64,000 nt of DNA from Methylocella tundrae (GTDB taxonomy: Bacteria > Pseudomonadota > Alphaproteobacteria > Rhizobiales > Beijerinckiaceae), in NCBI RefSeq assembly GCF_901905185.1, contig NZ_CABFMQ020000035.1, forward strand, positions 1 through 64,000, in the 5' to 3' direction. A program made the position numbers and the translations under genes. The stretch's first letter is position 1; each line of letters starts with the position of its first letter. Under the pieces are notes generated by a model. The model made no database searches. It saw only the letters and a program-made list of their open reading frames with translations, and was not told the origin of the DNA. Below, in pieces: positions 35,853 to 45,946 of this stretch.

Positions 35853-36551
35853 ATGTCGATTATCGATTCCATTCGCAGGCAAGTGACGCCGATCCACCCT
35901 GAAGGATATATTTTTATCGCCTCCTTCGGCGTCGCCGCCTTGATCCTTGGCTCGTTCTTCAGCCCCCTCGGCTGGATCGGCGCCATCGCGACGGTCTGGT
36001 GCGTCTATTTCTTTCGCGATCCCGTGCGCCACACGCCGGTCGACGACACGCTAGTGGTCTCGCCGGCCGACGGCGTGATTTCATCGATCGGCTATTTCAT
36101 TCCGCCGCCCGAACTCGGCCTTGGAGTCGAGCCTTTGCAGCGCATTTCCGTTTTCATGTCGGTGTTCGATTGCCACGTCAATCGCGCGCCCGTAGCCGGG
36201 CGGATCGTGAAGATCGCCTATAAGCCAGGGCTTTTTCTGAATGCCGACCTTGATAAGGCGAGCGAGGACAATGAGCGCAACGGCATCGTCATCGAAACCG
36301 CCGGCGGGCGCTTCGGCGTGGTGCAGATCGCCGGCCTGATCGCGCGCCGCATCGTCTGTTTTGTGCGGCAGGGCGAAACAATTGGCGCCGGGGACCGGCT
36401 CGGCCTCATCCGGTTTGGCTCCCGCGTCGACGTTTATCTGCCCGGCGTCGCGCGCAGCCTGGTGACGATCGGCTCGAAGGCGGTTGCAGGAGAAACCGTG
36501 CTGGCGGAACTGCGTGCAAGCGCCGGCAAGCGGATATTCAAGGCAAGCTAG
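35853..36551 (+). CDS. psd: Phosphatidylserine decarboxylase proenzyme, short type
   Basis: 232 residues from ATG 35853. Two N-terminal hydrophobic helices anchor it to the inner membrane. Self-cleavage and pyruvoyl formation are expected at Gly-Ser in [12 protein letters not shown]; family blocks [10 protein letters not shown] and [12 protein letters not shown] are present. It makes phosphatidylethanolamine from phosphatidylserine. In many relatives pssA follows directly; here the next gene is sppA. Lies 60 bp after the ABC exporter on the same strand. Confidence 0.9.
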   Translation: MSIIDSIRRQVTPIHPEGYIFIASFGVAALILGSFFSPLGWIGAIATVWCVYFFRDPVRHTPVDDTLVVSPADGVISSIGYFIPPPELGLGVEPLQRISVFMSVFDCHVNRAPVAGRIVKIAYKPGLFLNADLDKASEDNERNGIVIETAGGRFGVVQIAGLIARRIVCFVRQGETIGAGDRLGLIRFGSRVDVYLPGVARSLVTIGSKAVAGETVLAELRASAGKRIFKAS

Positions 36552-36737
36552 AGGCGGCGCGCGAGCAGACGCGAGGGCGCTCCGCCTTTATTTCGGTTGC
36601 GTTGCGAGGCCTCTGCCGTTACAAAGAAACCCTGTTTTTTCATGGCTCTAGAGCCTCGCCCGCGCCAGCGGACAGGAAAGACGGTTATGGGGGTTGGCGG
36701 ATTTCAACCCATATCAACGTAAACCTTCGGATGGCCT

Positions 36738-37712
36738 ATGCCTGCGCCCCTGTTTGCAGACTATCTCGTCGAGCGCCGGCTTCTGCGGCGCCGTCTGTCG
36801 TTCTGGCGCGTCTCCGCTTTCACCGTGGCCGCGCTCGTCGTCATTATCCTCGGGCTGCGGCTTTTCGGTTCTGACGGCGCGTTCAATTTCTCGCCGCGGA
36901 TCGCGCGGCTTTCCATCACCGGGATCATCACAGGCGACCGCGACACGCTGAAGCTCATCTCGAGAATCGAGGATTCGGACGCGGCCGCGGTGTTGGTGTC
37001 GATCAATAGCCCGGGCGGAACGACGACGGGCGCCGAACGGCTTTTTGAGGCAATCCGTCGTCTGTCAGCTAAAAAGCCGACCGTCGCCGTCGTCGGCACG
37101 ATGGCCGCCTCGGGCGGCTACATCGCGGCTCTTGGCGCTGATCAGATCGTCGCGCAGGGCAATTCGCTCGTCGGGTCGATCGGCGTTCTGGTCGAATATC
37201 CGAATTTCACCAAGCTGCTCGATACGATTGGCGTCAAGGTGGAGGACGTCAAATCGTCCCCTCTCAAAGCTTCGCCAAACGGCTTCGAGCCGACGACGCC
37301 TGAAGCGCGGGCCGCGCTCGCGTCAATCGTTGACGACAGTTTTGCGTGGTTCAAGGCGCTTGTGAAGGATCGCCGCGGAATGACCGACGCTCAGCTCGCA
37401 GCCGTCGACGACGGCCGCGTGTTTACCGGCCGTCAGGGGCGCGACCTCCATCTCGTTGATCGCATCGGCGGAGAACGCGAAGCAATCGCTTGGCTGGAAC
37501 AGGAAAAATCCGTGCCGAAGGGCCTCAAGGTGCGCGACTGGAAGCCGACCCAATCGCTGGAGCGTCTCGGGATATTCAGCTTCGCCGCGCGCGGCGCCGC
37601 GCTCGTCCATCTTGACTGGCTGAGCCAGCTCTTCGCTCAAGGCGATGAGTTCACGCGCTCGCGCATGCTTGACGGTCTCGTTTCGATTTGGCAGGTTGAC
37701 AGCGCGAACTGA
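36738..37712 (+). CDS. sppA: Signal peptide peptidase SppA, short type
   Basis: 324 residues. One N-terminal membrane helix (SAFTVAALVVIILGLRLF) and an S49 peptidase domain. The nucleophile Ser lies in MAASGGYIAALGA and the catalytic Lys in KSSPLKASPNG, the two residues that form the Ser/Lys dyad of the short SppA type. INSPGGTTTGAE is the conserved glycine-rich loop. It degrades leftover signal peptides at the inner membrane. It is the first gene of a conserved order with ihfB, lapA, trpF and trpB. Confidence 0.9.
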   Translation: MPAPLFADYLVERRLLRRRLSFWRVSAFTVAALVVIILGLRLFGSDGAFNFSPRIARLSITGIITGDRDTLKLISRIEDSDAAAVLVSINSPGGTTTGAERLFEAIRRLSAKKPTVAVVGTMAASGGYIAALGADQIVAQGNSLVGSIGVLVEYPNFTKLLDTIGVKVEDVKSSPLKASPNGFEPTTPEARAALASIVDDSFAWFKALVKDRRGMTDAQLAAVDDGRVFTGRQGRDLHLVDRIGGEREAIAWLEQEKSVPKGLKVRDWKPTQSLERLGIFSFAARGAALVHLDWLSQLFAQGDEFTRSRMLDGLVSIWQVDSAN

Positions 37713-37868
37713 CGCTTGCGCCAGACATGGGAGCATGATCGCTTCCTTCGGCGTCAAGATCGCGCTTCCGCTCCTAAGATGCAAGATCGTTGCGAAAATG
37801 GCGTAGATTTTTGCTGATCCTGTTTTCTGATTTGCTACACTTCTAAGTGCTTTTTTTGGGCGGGGCGA

Positions 37869-38159
37869 ATGATCAAATCCGAGCTCGTGCAGCGTATTGC
37901 CGACCGCAATCCGCATCTTTATTTGCGTGATGTGGAAAAGATCGTGAATGCGATTCTCGATGAAATCACCGGCGCTCTCGCCCGCGGGGATCGCGTAGAA
38001 CTGCGCGGTTTCGGGGCGTTTTCGGTCAAGCATCGGGACGCGCGCGTCGGCCGCAATCCGCGTACAGGCGCTCATGTCTCGGTTGATGAAAAGGTCGTTC
38101 CTTTTTTCAAGACCGGCAAGGAAATGCGTGAGCGATTGAATGATGGCTATGACGGTTGA
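37869..38159 (+). CDS. ihfB: Integration host factor subunit beta
   Basis: 96 residues, normal size. DNA-bending protein; heterodimer with IhfA. Conserved blocks: [11 protein letters not shown], the [13 protein letters not shown] beta strand and the DNA-intercalating arm GRNPRTG with its proline. Start ATG at 37869. Upstream TA-rich sequence could hold the promoter. Confidence 0.95.
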   Translation: MIKSELVQRIADRNPHLYLRDVEKIVNAILDEITGALARGDRVELRGFGAFSVKHRDARVGRNPRTGAHVSVDEKVVPFFKTGKEMRERLNDGYDG

Positions 38160-38317
38160 GCGCAGCCAAAAAATGTTCAACTTATGCGAGCCGGCGTCAG
38201 CCTCCCATGAAACGGCTCGAAGCATCAGCGCCCATGCAAGCGGGCCTGGGCTTTTGATCCAACTCTAGACTGTTTCCGAAGCGCGCCCTTCGCGCGCGAA
38301 CCATTCCGGCGGGCGCG

Positions 38318-38644
38318 ATGGCGAAATTCTTGAAATGGCTGTTTCTGCTCCCGATCATCGTCATTGGCCTCGCTCTCGCCCTGGCCAACCGGCAGATCGC
38401 AACCATCTACTTTGATCCTTTTCCGAATGGCGGCGTTAATGGCCCGCAAATCAGCGCGCCCTTCTTCCTCATTCTCTTTGTTGCGCTGATGGCCGGCGTC
38501 GTCATCGGCGGCGTCGCGACCTGGATCGGACAGGCGCCGCATCGGCGCGCCGCACGGCGCACGCGCGCTGAACTGAGGCGCCTCTCGGCCGAACGGGCCC
38601 GCCACAATCTGCATCCGGCGATCGAAAATCGCCGCGGCGCCTGA
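38318..38644 (+). CDS. lapA: LapA/DUF1049-domain inner-membrane protein
   Basis: 108 residues. Two membrane helices (WLFLLPIIVIGLALALANRQ and FFLILFVALMAGVVIGGVAT) are separated by a short periplasmic loop, with a basic, Arg-rich cytoplasmic tail. The pattern matches DUF1049/LapA proteins, which in enterobacteria act with LapB in lipopolysaccharide control. Genes for LapB are not next to it. Confidence 0.8.
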   Translation: MAKFLKWLFLLPIIVIGLALALANRQIATIYFDPFPNGGVNGPQISAPFFLILFVALMAGVVIGGVATWIGQAPHRRAARRTRAELRRLSAERARHNLHPAIENRRGA

Positions 38645-38736
38645 TCGCCCCGCCGGTTGCGCTCGGCGGATCGATTGCCTCTTTAAGGGAGCGCCAACCC
38701 TCACGTTCCGCCTCGCGAGGGATGGCGAGTTTGTTC

Positions 38737-39426
38737 ATGAGCACATTGATCAAGATCTGCGGCCTTGCCGCGCCCGAGGCCGTCGACGCGGCGATGAAAG
38801 CCGGCGCCGATCTGCTCGGCTTCGTTTTTTTCGACAAAAGCCCGAGGCATGTGTCGCTTGAACAAGCGGGGCGCCTTGGGGCGCGCGCCGGCTCCGGCGC
38901 CGCCAGGGTTTTGCTGACCGTCGATGCAGACGACGCGCTGCTCGCCGCGGCGATCGCGGCGCTTGATCCGCAATTCCTGCAATTGCACGGCGGAGAAACG
39001 CCGGAGCGCGTCGCGGCGATTCGCGCCTGTTTCGGCGTCAAGGTCATCAAGGCGATCGGCATTGGCGACAGCGCCGACCTTGCAGAGATCGGCCGCTATG
39101 ACGATGTTGCCGACATGCTGCTGTTCGATTCGCGGCCAAAGGCGCCGACGGACCGCCCCGGCGGCAATGGCGGCGCTTTCGACTGGTCGCTGCTTCGCGG
39201 CCTCAAGACGAAAAAACCCTGGCTGCTCGCCGGCGGCCTCAATGCCGGGAATGTCGCGCAGGCTCTGATCGAGACCGGCGCGCCGGGCGTCGACGTGTCA
39301 TCGGGCGTCGAGAGCGCGCCAGGCGTCAAGGACAAGGACAAGGTCGCCGATTTCGTTGCAAGGGCGCGCGCGGCGGAGATTGCCGCGCTGTGGGAAAAAC
39401 GGCGCGGGACGGCGGCCGCGAGATAG
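38737..39426 (+). CDS. trpF: Phosphoribosylanthranilate isomerase
   Basis: 229 residues from ATG 38737, which has GCGAG seven bases upstream; an ATG at 38722 would add five residues. A TIM barrel for tryptophan synthesis. Catalytic Cys lies in IKICGL and the catalytic Asp in [10 protein letters not shown]; the phosphate loops [11 protein letters not shown] and [14 protein letters not shown] are present. The trpB gene follows 101 bp downstream. Confidence 0.95.
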   Translation: MSTLIKICGLAAPEAVDAAMKAGADLLGFVFFDKSPRHVSLEQAGRLGARAGSGAARVLLTVDADDALLAAAIAALDPQFLQLHGGETPERVAAIRACFGVKVIKAIGIGDSADLAEIGRYDDVADMLLFDSRPKAPTDRPGGNGGAFDWSLLRGLKTKKPWLLAGGLNAGNVAQALIETGAPGVDVSSGVESAPGVKDKDKVADFVARARAAEIAALWEKRRGTAAAR

Positions 39427-39527
39427 GCTTGGTTTGCCGCGCGTATGCGTTTAAACACCAGTGTTGTCGGCGCCAAAATGAGGCGCGGAGGCGGGAGCGG
39501 CCTTCCTCGATACGACAAGGGGCGATC

Positions 39528-40781
39528 ATGACCAAAGAGCCATTCGGCCAAAGTCTCAATTCCTATCGCGCCGGTCCTGACGAGCGCGGGCATTTCGGCG
39601 TATTTGGAGGCCGCTTCGTCGCTGAAACGCTGATGCCGCTGATCCTTGACCTTGAGCGTCATTATGAGGCGGCCAAGGTCGATCCGTCGTTCAAGGCGGA
39701 ACTCGACAATCTGCTCACCCATTATGTCGGACGGCCGAGCCCGCTTTACTACGCCGAGCGCCTGACCGGGCATCTGCGCGAAAAAGCGGCCGCGGCGGGC
39801 GGCGATGGCGGCGCAAAAATCTACTTCAAGCGCGAGGAACTGAACCACACGGGCGCGCATAAGATCAACAATGTGCTGGGGCAGATCCTGCTCGCGCGCC
39901 GCATGGGCAAGACGCGCATCATCGCCGAGACGGGCGCCGGGCAGCATGGCGTTGCGACGGCCACCGCCTGCGCGCGCTTCGGGCTCGAATGTATCGTCTA
40001 TATGGGCGCGGTCGACGTCGAACGGCAAAAGCCGAATGTCTTCCGCATGAAGCTGCTCGGCGCCAAAGTCGTTCCCGTCGAATCCGGCGCCAGGACGCTG
40101 AAGGATGCGATGAACGAGGCCTTGCGGGATTGGGTCACCAATGTCGCAGACACCTTCTACTGCATCGGCACGGCGGCCGGCCCGCATCCCTATCCGGCGA
40201 TGGTCCGCGATTTCCAGTGCATCATCGGCGAAGAGGTGAGGCGGCAACTCCATGAGGCCGAAGGCAGGCTGCCCGATTCGCTCTTCGCCTGCATCGGCGG
40301 CGGCTCCAACGCGATCGGGCTTTTCCATCCCTTCCTCGACGATCGCTCGGTCGAGATCTATGGCGTCGAGGCGGCGGGCTTCGGGCTCGACAACAAACAT
40401 GCGGCCTCGCTCGCGGGCGGGCGCCCCGGCGTGCTGCATGGCAACCGCACCTATCTGTTGATGGACGCCGACGGCCAGATCGAGGAAGGCCATTCGATCT
40501 CGGCGGGGCTCGACTATCCGGGCATTGGTCCCGAACATTCCTGGCTGAAGGAAACCGGCCGCGTGACCTATCTCTCCGCGACCGACGACGAGGCGCTCGA
40601 GGCGTTCCAACTCTGCGCGCTTCAGGAGGGCATCATTCCGGCGCTGGAGCCTGCGCATGCGCTCGCCAAAGTGGCGGACATAGCGCCGCAAAAGCCGCGC
40701 GACCATCTGATGGTGGTGAATATCTCAGGCCGCGGCGACAAGGACATTTTTACCGTCGCGGATCATCTCGGCGGGATGTAA
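39528..40781 (+). CDS. trpB: Tryptophan synthase beta chain
   Basis: 417 residues. PLP enzyme that joins indole and serine. The PLP Lys112 lies in [10 protein letters not shown] and the phosphate loop in [22 protein letters not shown] is the catalytic Glu region. AAGGGG precedes the ATG at 39528. In most relatives trpA follows directly, but here a hairpin and then a convergent dehydrogenase gene follow, so trpA must be elsewhere. Confidence 0.95.
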   Translation: MTKEPFGQSLNSYRAGPDERGHFGVFGGRFVAETLMPLILDLERHYEAAKVDPSFKAELDNLLTHYVGRPSPLYYAERLTGHLREKAAAAGGDGGAKIYFKREELNHTGAHKINNVLGQILLARRMGKTRIIAETGAGQHGVATATACARFGLECIVYMGAVDVERQKPNVFRMKLLGAKVVPVESGARTLKDAMNEALRDWVTNVADTFYCIGTAAGPHPYPAMVRDFQCIIGEEVRRQLHEAEGRLPDSLFACIGGGSNAIGLFHPFLDDRSVEIYGVEAAGFGLDNKHAASLAGGRPGVLHGNRTYLLMDADGQIEEGHSISAGLDYPGIGPEHSWLKETGRVTYLSATDDEALEAFQLCALQEGIIPALEPAHALAKVADIAPQKPRDHLMVVNISGRGDKDIFTVADHLGGM

Positions 40782-40784
40782 CGG

Positions 40785-40806
40785 GCTCTCATCAAAAAGT
40801 GAGAGC
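40785..40806 (+). terminator. Hairpin after trpB
   Basis: GCTCTCA (40785-40791) and TGAGAGC (40800-40806) form a perfect 7-bp stem with an A-rich loop, directly after the trpB stop. Followed by ATGATGGCGCCCGAAAA, which resembles part of the dispersed hairpin family. No T run. Confidence 0.45.
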
Positions 40807-40916
40807 ATGATGGCGCCCGAAAAACCGGCGAGCGGAGATGCGGCCTTGGTCGTCGCCCGAAGGGAAACAAGAAGGGCCGAGGACGAAGCGATGTTTTCGC
40901 TTTTTGGCGTTATGCT

Positions 40917-42161
40917 CTATCGCGCCGTGTAAGCGATGCGATAGAGCGCGCCGTTATAATCGTCCGTGACCAGCAGCGAGCCGTCGGGAAGCTGCGCGGC
41001 GTCGACCGGCCGGCCCCAATAGGAGCCATCCGGCTCGAGCCAGCCCTCGGCGAATGGTTCGCTCTTCGCCGCCGTTCCATCCGGCTTGAGCGAGGTGAAC
41101 ATCACCCGCGCGCCGACCGGAACCGTGCGATTCCACGAGCCGTGCTGCACGGAAAAAATGCCGCCTCTGTAGTCTTTCGGAAATTGCGATCCCGTATAGA
41201 AAGTCATGCCGAGATCGGCCGCATGGGCGACCATTTCGACCTCAGGAAACACGACGTCTTTCGGCGGCGTCTCGTCCTTATATTCGTTGGTTCGAACATG
41301 GCCGCCGCCGTACCAGGGGAAGCCGAAATTTTGCCCAGGCTTCGTCGCCCGATTCAATTCGCCGGGGGGAATGTCGTCGCCCATACGGTCCACCTGATTG
41401 TCGGTGAACCAGAGCGTCTTGTCGGCCGGGTTGAAATCGAGGCCGACCGAATTGCGGATGCCGCTCGCATAAATCTTGCGGCGCTTGCCGTCGCGGTCCA
41501 TTCGAATGATGGCGCCGATGCCGAGCCTGGCGAATTGCGCCTGTTTGTCCTTCGGCGGCACATTATAAGGCTGCCCGAGCGAGACATAGAGCTTGTTGTC
41601 GGGGCCGATGCGGCAGACGCGCGTGCTGTGATTGTCGCTTTCGTCTTCCGCTGGAATGAGCTGGCCCTGCGCCACGACGGTCTGAGCTTTGGGCGCGAGT
41701 TTATCATAGTCGGCTTCGGCGTTCGCGAAGGAGAGAATGCGATTCTGCTCGGCGACGAACAAAGTGCCGTCGTTCGCGAAGCAGACGCCATGCGGCATTT
41801 TCTTCATCGTCGCGGGCGCGAACTCGGAAACCTCTCCGACGAGCGCGGCGCCGGGACGAACGGGAAGCGCATAGACCTGCGTCCCTGGCGTTCCGACAAA
41901 GATCATTTTGCCCTGCGGCCCCACCGCGATCGTGCGGGCTCCAGGAACGAGCGCGTAGAGCGTGATCTCGAATCCCGGCGGCAGCTTGATCTTCGCCAGT
42001 TCGCCCCGCAGTCTGGCGGCCTCGTCGACGATAGGCTTTGCCGCTGGGACGGGGGCCGGGCCCCCTGCGTCGGCAAGGGCCAAAGTTGCAAAAACGCCGC
42101 TCGACAGGGCGGCTGCGAGGAGCAGCGCCCGGCGCCGCGGGGCGAAGCCTTTCCCGCTCAA
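40917..42161 (-). CDS. PQQ-dependent soluble sugar dehydrogenase (sorbosone dehydrogenase-like)
   Basis: 414 residues from a TTG at 42161. A signal peptide (ALLLAAALSSGVFATLALA) indicates a periplasmic enzyme. The six-bladed propeller fold is suggested by repeated blocks (MPHGVCFANDGTLFVAE, ASGIRNSVGLDFNPADKTLWFTDN, WGRPVDAAQLPDGSLLVTDD). The substrate aldose or sorbosone is not certain. It starts one base after the bioB stop, so co-transcription and possible coupling are likely although the functions are unrelated. PQQ synthesis genes are not in the window. Confidence 0.85.
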   Translation of the reverse strand: MSGKGFAPRRRALLLAAALSSGVFATLALADAGGPAPVPAAKPIVDEAARLRGELAKIKLPPGFEITLYALVPGARTIAVGPQGKMIFVGTPGTQVYALPVRPGAALVGEVSEFAPATMKKMPHGVCFANDGTLFVAEQNRILSFANAEADYDKLAPKAQTVVAQGQLIPAEDESDNHSTRVCRIGPDNKLYVSLGQPYNVPPKDKQAQFARLGIGAIIRMDRDGKRRKIYASGIRNSVGLDFNPADKTLWFTDNQVDRMGDDIPPGELNRATKPGQNFGFPWYGGGHVRTNEYKDETPPKDVVFPEVEMVAHAADLGMTFYTGSQFPKDYRGGIFSVQHGSWNRTVPVGARVMFTSLKPDGTAAKSEPFAEGWLEPDGSYWGRPVDAAQLPDGSLLVTDDYNGALYRIAYTAR

Positions 42162-42162
42162 G

Positions 42163-43149
42163 TCAGCCCATCGCTTCTTCAGCGTGGGATTGTGGGCTCA
42201 GAGCGGAAAATAGCGCGTCGTCCTCGTTTTCGGTAACGTTCGGCGTCGTCAGCAGGGCTTCGCCATAAAAGATCGAATTGGCGCCGGCGACCATGCACAG
42301 GATCTGCGCCTCGCGGTTCAGTGTGGAGCGGCCCGCCGAGAGGCGGACGCGCGAGGCCGGCAGTACGATGCGCGTCGTCGCGATCATCCGCACGAAATCA
42401 AGCGGGTCGATGCGTTCGCGTTCGCCGAGCGGCGTGCCCGCGACCGGCACCAGCGCATTGATCGGCACGCTTTCGGGATGGGGGGTGAAGCTCGCCAGCA
42501 CCTGCAGCAGGCCGGCCCGGTCCGCAACGCTCTCGCCCATGCCGACAATGCCGCCGCAGCACATTTCGATCCCCGCGCCGCGCACCGCCTTCAAAGTGTC
42601 GAGCCGGTCTTCATAGTTCCGCGTCGTCACGATGCTTTTATAGTAGTCGGGGCCCGTATCGAGATTATGATTATAGGCTGTGAGGCCCGCCTGCTTCAGC
42701 CGGCTGGCCTGCGCGCCGTTCAGCATGCCAAGCGTGACGCAGGCCTCCATGCCGAGCGCGCGAACGCCGCGCACCATGTCGAGGACCGAGTCGAACTCGG
42801 CGCCGTCGCGCGCATTGCGCCAGGCGGCGCCCATGCAGAAACGGTCGGCGCCCGCCGCTTTGGCCCGCGCGGCGACCGATAGAACCTCCTCCGTCTTCAT
42901 CATGTCGACGCGATCGAGATGGACTTCCTTATGGTGCGCCGATTGCGGGCAATAGCTGCAATTTTCCGGGCACCCGCCTGTTTTGATGCTGAGCAGGCTC
43001 GCCTTCTGGACATCGTTGACGTCATGGAATTCGCGATGAACCGCGTTTGCGCGCGCGATCAGATCGAGCAGCGGCAGGTCGTAGATCGCAATAATCTCTT
43101 CCGGCGTCCAATCATGCCGGATGAAAGAGTCGACGGCTTGATGTGTCAT
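42163..43149 (-). CDS. bioB: Biotin synthase
   Basis: 328 residues. Radical SAM enzyme that inserts sulfur into dethiobiotin. The 4Fe-4S cysteines are Cys60, Cys64 and Cys67 in [13 protein letters not shown]; the second cluster site residues appear in [18 protein letters not shown] and SAGRSTL. No other bio gene is adjacent. The following PQQ-type dehydrogenase begins one base after its stop. Confidence 0.95.
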   Translation of the reverse strand: MTHQAVDSFIRHDWTPEEIIAIYDLPLLDLIARANAVHREFHDVNDVQKASLLSIKTGGCPENCSYCPQSAHHKEVHLDRVDMMKTEEVLSVAARAKAAGADRFCMGAAWRNARDGAEFDSVLDMVRGVRALGMEACVTLGMLNGAQASRLKQAGLTAYNHNLDTGPDYYKSIVTTRNYEDRLDTLKAVRGAGIEMCCGGIVGMGESVADRAGLLQVLASFTPHPESVPINALVPVAGTPLGERERIDPLDFVRMIATTRIVLPASRVRLSAGRSTLNREAQILCMVAGANSIFYGEALLTTPNVTENEDDALFSALSPQSHAEEAMG

Positions 43150-43380
43150 GCATTCGCTTTCAAAATCATCTCTTTGTTTCGCGTTGCCGCATTCGCTTCA
43201 TACGGACCGGCGGCGTCTTTGCCGCGCAAAATGGACCGTGCGCGCCCGTTTGGCAATCTTCAAGGTCGTGCCTTCAAAGAAGCGGCGCGCTAATGATAGC
43301 GAGGCGCAAACCTTGCCGAAACGCAGATTGATGCGCATGTCTTGGACTGCAAGCCGAATGTCGAACCCCAAGGGATCTCC

Positions 43381-43575
43381 ATGCGCCTGTTGATTGCGGT
43401 ATTTTTGCCTTTTCTCCTGTTTTTCACAATCGGCCGGCCGATCGCCGGAATTATTTGCCTCATCCTGCAGGTGACGCTGATTGGCTGGATTCCGGCCGCG
43501 CTCTGGGCTGTTTACGCTTTGAGCCAGTATAAGACCGACGAGAAAATCAACCGGGCGTTTCGCCAAATGCGCTGA
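43381..43575 (+). CDS. Pmp3/YqaE-family small membrane protein
   Basis: 64 residues from ATG 43381; an upstream TTG at 43342 is unlikely. Two hydrophobic helices (LLIAVFLPFLLFFTIG and PIAGIICLILQVTLIGWIPAALWAVYAL) with the family block LIGWIPAALWAVY. Pmp3/YqaE proteins affect membrane potential and stress tolerance. Divergent from bioB; the EI24 gene follows 38 bp downstream. Confidence 0.85.
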   Translation: MRLLIAVFLPFLLFFTIGRPIAGIICLILQVTLIGWIPAALWAVYALSQYKTDEKINRAFRQMR

Positions 43576-43613
43576 GGCCGCGTTTTCACCTCGCCCGAAA
43601 GGATCACCGCAAC

Positions 43614-44288
43614 GTGCTCGACGCCGCTGCCGCCGCCGCCGGCCAGATTTTCACGCCGCCATTTCGCAATGTTCTCTGGAAGACCCTTGGCTTGACGCTG
43701 GCCCTGCTGGCGCTGGTCTGGATCGGTCTCGAAAAGCTGATCGTCGCCTCGCTCTCTTTGCCCTATCCTTGGCTGACGACGATATTGTCGCTGGTCAGCG
43801 GAGCAGGGCTTTTTATCGGCCTCGCCTTCCTAGTCACGCCTGTGTCGTTTCTCGTCGCTGGTTTCTTTTTCGACGAACTTGCTGAACATGTCGAAAGCGA
43901 GATTGACCCGAACGGCGTCGGACGCGCTCTGCCGTTCAAGGATGCGACGCGGGTGGCTGTCGAGTTTTCCGCCGTCGCCCTCATTGTGAATCTGATCGCG
44001 CTCCTGCTGCTGCTTGTGCCGGGCGTCAACGCCATCGCGTTTTTCGGAGCCAACGCCTATTTGTTCGGACGCGGCTATTTCGAGCTCGCGGCCTTGCGGT
44101 ACGCGCCGCCGGCGGAAGTCAGGCGCTTGCGCAAGACGAATGAGCTTCGGCTCTTCGTCGCCGGGCTGATCATGGCCGGAATGCTCGCGATTCCGTTGAT
44201 CAATTTGCTGACGCCGCTGTTTGGGACGGCCTTTATGGTGCGCATTGCAAGAAGCATCTTACAGCGAAACGGATACCGGCTCGCCTGA
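43614..44288 (+). CDS. EI24-domain / CysZ-like membrane protein
   Basis: 224 residues from a GTG at 43614, preceded by AAAGGA. About four to six membrane helices, including LGLTLALLALVWIGL and AVALIVNLIALLLLLVPG. The segment FLVAGFFFDELAEHVE is typical of the EI24/CysZ group. CysZ transports sulfate in enterobacteria; the substrate here is unknown. Probably co-transcribed with the Pmp3-like gene. Confidence 0.8.
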   Translation: MLDAAAAAAGQIFTPPFRNVLWKTLGLTLALLALVWIGLEKLIVASLSLPYPWLTTILSLVSGAGLFIGLAFLVTPVSFLVAGFFFDELAEHVESEIDPNGVGRALPFKDATRVAVEFSAVALIVNLIALLLLLVPGVNAIAFFGANAYLFGRGYFELAALRYAPPAEVRRLRKTNELRLFVAGLIMAGMLAIPLINLLTPLFGTAFMVRIARSILQRNGYRLA

Positions 44289-44345
44289 AGCATGATGCCG
44301 AAAAGGTGCAGAACTTTTCGGACCGATGCCAAAACAAAGGCTCGA
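44288..44345. repeat. Dispersed hairpin repeat, copy C (inverted)
   Basis: Read on the minus strand it gives CCTTTGTTTTGGCATCGGTCCGAAAAG, matching the arrangement of copies A and B. The stem is CCGAAAAG (44298-44305) and CTTTTCGG (44314-44321), preceded by AGCATGATG. It lies between two convergent genes and would suit a bidirectional terminator. Confidence 0.55.
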
Positions 44346-44401
44346 AGTGGCAATGCAGGCGGCGAATGAGGTCGCCTCGCCCGCGGAGCCTCGCCGCCTT
44401 C

Positions 44402-45409
44402 TCAGGCGGCGCGGCGGTCGGCGAACTGGCCCGTCGCGCGGTAACGGCCGAGATAGGTGGGGACGAAAGCCTCAAAAGATTCCGGCGTAATGCCGAGTCC
44501 CTGAAGGGTGCGCTTGTCTGCGATGGCGGCCGCCGACACGACATTGTCGGTCTTCAAAAGCTCGACCTGATCCGACGTAATGGCGAACATCTCTGGAAAA
44601 AGTCCGAGCGACAGTTTGGTCAGCGTTTCCGTCAGTCCGCCGATGGTTTTCGCCTGCGCAAAACTGATCGGCGCGAGGAACCGCTTGCGCTCGGTGATTT
44701 TCAGCACGAATTCGAGAATGCGCTTCAGCGTTGCGACTTCTGGGCCGCCCAATTCATAGATCGCCCCCTGCGTCGTCTTGCCCTCAACGGCGAGCGCCAC
44801 GGCCTTCGCGACATCGCCGACGAACACCGGCTGAAGCTTCGTCTTGCCTTCGCCGATGAGCGGCAGCGCGGGCATGTAGCGCGCCATGGCGGCGAAGCGG
44901 TTGAAGAAATGATCCTCCGGGCCAAAGACGACCGATGGACGCAGGATGACGGCTTCTGGGAACGCCTCCCGCGCCGCTGCTTCTCCCCTGGCTTTGCTCC
45001 GCGCATAGGCCGAAGCGCTATCTGGGTCGGCGCCGATCGCCGAAATCTGCACGAAAGCGCTGGCGCCCCCGGCTTTCGCCGCTTTGGCGAGGGCCTTGAC
45101 GCCATCAGCATGCACGGCGTCGAATTTCTGCTCGCCGGTTTCGCTGAGGATGCCGACAAGATTGACCACCGCCTGCGCGTCCCGCAGAGCATGAACAATC
45201 GAATCGGGATAGCGCAGATTGGCCTGAACGGGAGTGATCTGGCCGACTTTGCCGAGAGGCTGCAGATGGAAGGCAAGATCCGGCCTGCGCGTTGCGACGC
45301 GGACGCGCCAGCCGTCTCGCGCCAGGGCCCGCACGACATGGCGGCCGATGAACCCCGAACCGCCGAAAACTGTCACTAGCCGGTTTGTCCTGACCAATTC
45401 ATCCGCCAT
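44402..45409 (-). CDS. NDUFA9-type NAD(P)-dependent epimerase-like protein
   Basis: 335 residues. Extended short-chain dehydrogenase fold with Rossmann motif VFGGSGFIGRHVVRAL; the usual YxxxK pair appears as YARSKARGE, so it may be catalytically altered. The architecture matches the complex I accessory subunit NDUFA9 family found in alphaproteobacteria (LVGILSETG, VILRPSVVFGPEDHFFNRF). It may assist complex I assembly or quinone chemistry; no nuo gene is nearby. Confidence 0.85.
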   Translation of the reverse strand: MADELVRTNRLVTVFGGSGFIGRHVVRALARDGWRVRVATRRPDLAFHLQPLGKVGQITPVQANLRYPDSIVHALRDAQAVVNLVGILSETGEQKFDAVHADGVKALAKAAKAGGASAFVQISAIGADPDSASAYARSKARGEAAAREAFPEAVILRPSVVFGPEDHFFNRFAAMARYMPALPLIGEGKTKLQPVFVGDVAKAVALAVEGKTTQGAIYELGGPEVATLKRILEFVLKITERKRFLAPISFAQAKTIGGLTETLTKLSLGLFPEMFAITSDQVELLKTDNVVSAAAIADKRTLQGLGITPESFEAFVPTYLGRYRATGQFADRRAA

Positions 45410-45822
45410 TGTCGCTCGCCTTCACTCTCAAGACGCCGGTTGAAAACATTTCGATCCGCGCCTTTTTCCTCGCAGCGCCTTTAGTGCACGCGCTCGGACG
45501 CTTGCCGATCAAGCAGATGTTTTCAAACGCTCAAAGCCGCTGCGCCGTTTTAGTCGCCAAGGCCGCGCCTGTATAGAGCCGATTCTCCGGCCGGGGACGC
45601 GGTTTAATGATACGCCAGGCCAAGCCCATAGGACAGCTTTGTCACTGGAGGCGGCCATTCGCCTCGCTCGGGCTGACCATGAACGGAAAAGCTCCGGGGC
45701 GCCCTCGTTCGCCACGCGCGCGTGGCGATGCGGCGCGTGAGCGATGCGGGAAGAGCGTGGCGAGGATCAATCTCAATCAGAGCTTTTTCGCCGCGTCGCG
45801 GCCCTCGCCGCCTGCTTGGCGA
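45410..45822. other. Gap between the NDUFA9-like gene and tRNA-Leu
   Basis: About 410 bp without a supported gene. It should hold the promoter of the NDUFA9-like gene (minus strand). Short frames are present but none has a domain or ribosome-binding site. Confidence 0.4.
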
Positions 45823-45852
45823 TTGACAAGAGGGAAGCTCGGCACGTATCAG
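45823..45852 (+). promoter_or_regulatory. Promoter of tRNA-Leu
   Basis: A consensus TTGACA (45823-45828), an 18-base spacer and TATCAG (45847-45852), eight bases before the tRNA 5' end. Spacing and position fit a strong stable-RNA promoter. Confidence 0.65.
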
Positions 45853-45860
45853 AGCGCAAT

Positions 45861-45945
45861 GCCCTGGTGGCGGAATTGGTAGACGCGCAGGTTTCAGGTA
45901 CCTGTGGTGAAAGCCGTGGAGGTTCGAGTCCTCTCCAGGGCACCA
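45861..45945 (+). tRNA. tRNA-Leu (anticodon CAG), CCA encoded
   Basis: 85 nt. The acceptor stem is GCCCTGG/CCAGGGC with discriminator A and encoded CCA. Anticodon stem CAGGT/ACCTG encloses the loop TTCAGGT, whose middle three bases are CAG (reads CUG). A long variable arm follows, as expected for class II leucine tRNAs, and the T arm has GGTTCGAGTCC. A perfect 24-bp tandem duplication begins two bases after the CCA. Confidence 0.95.
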
Positions 45946-45946
45946 T

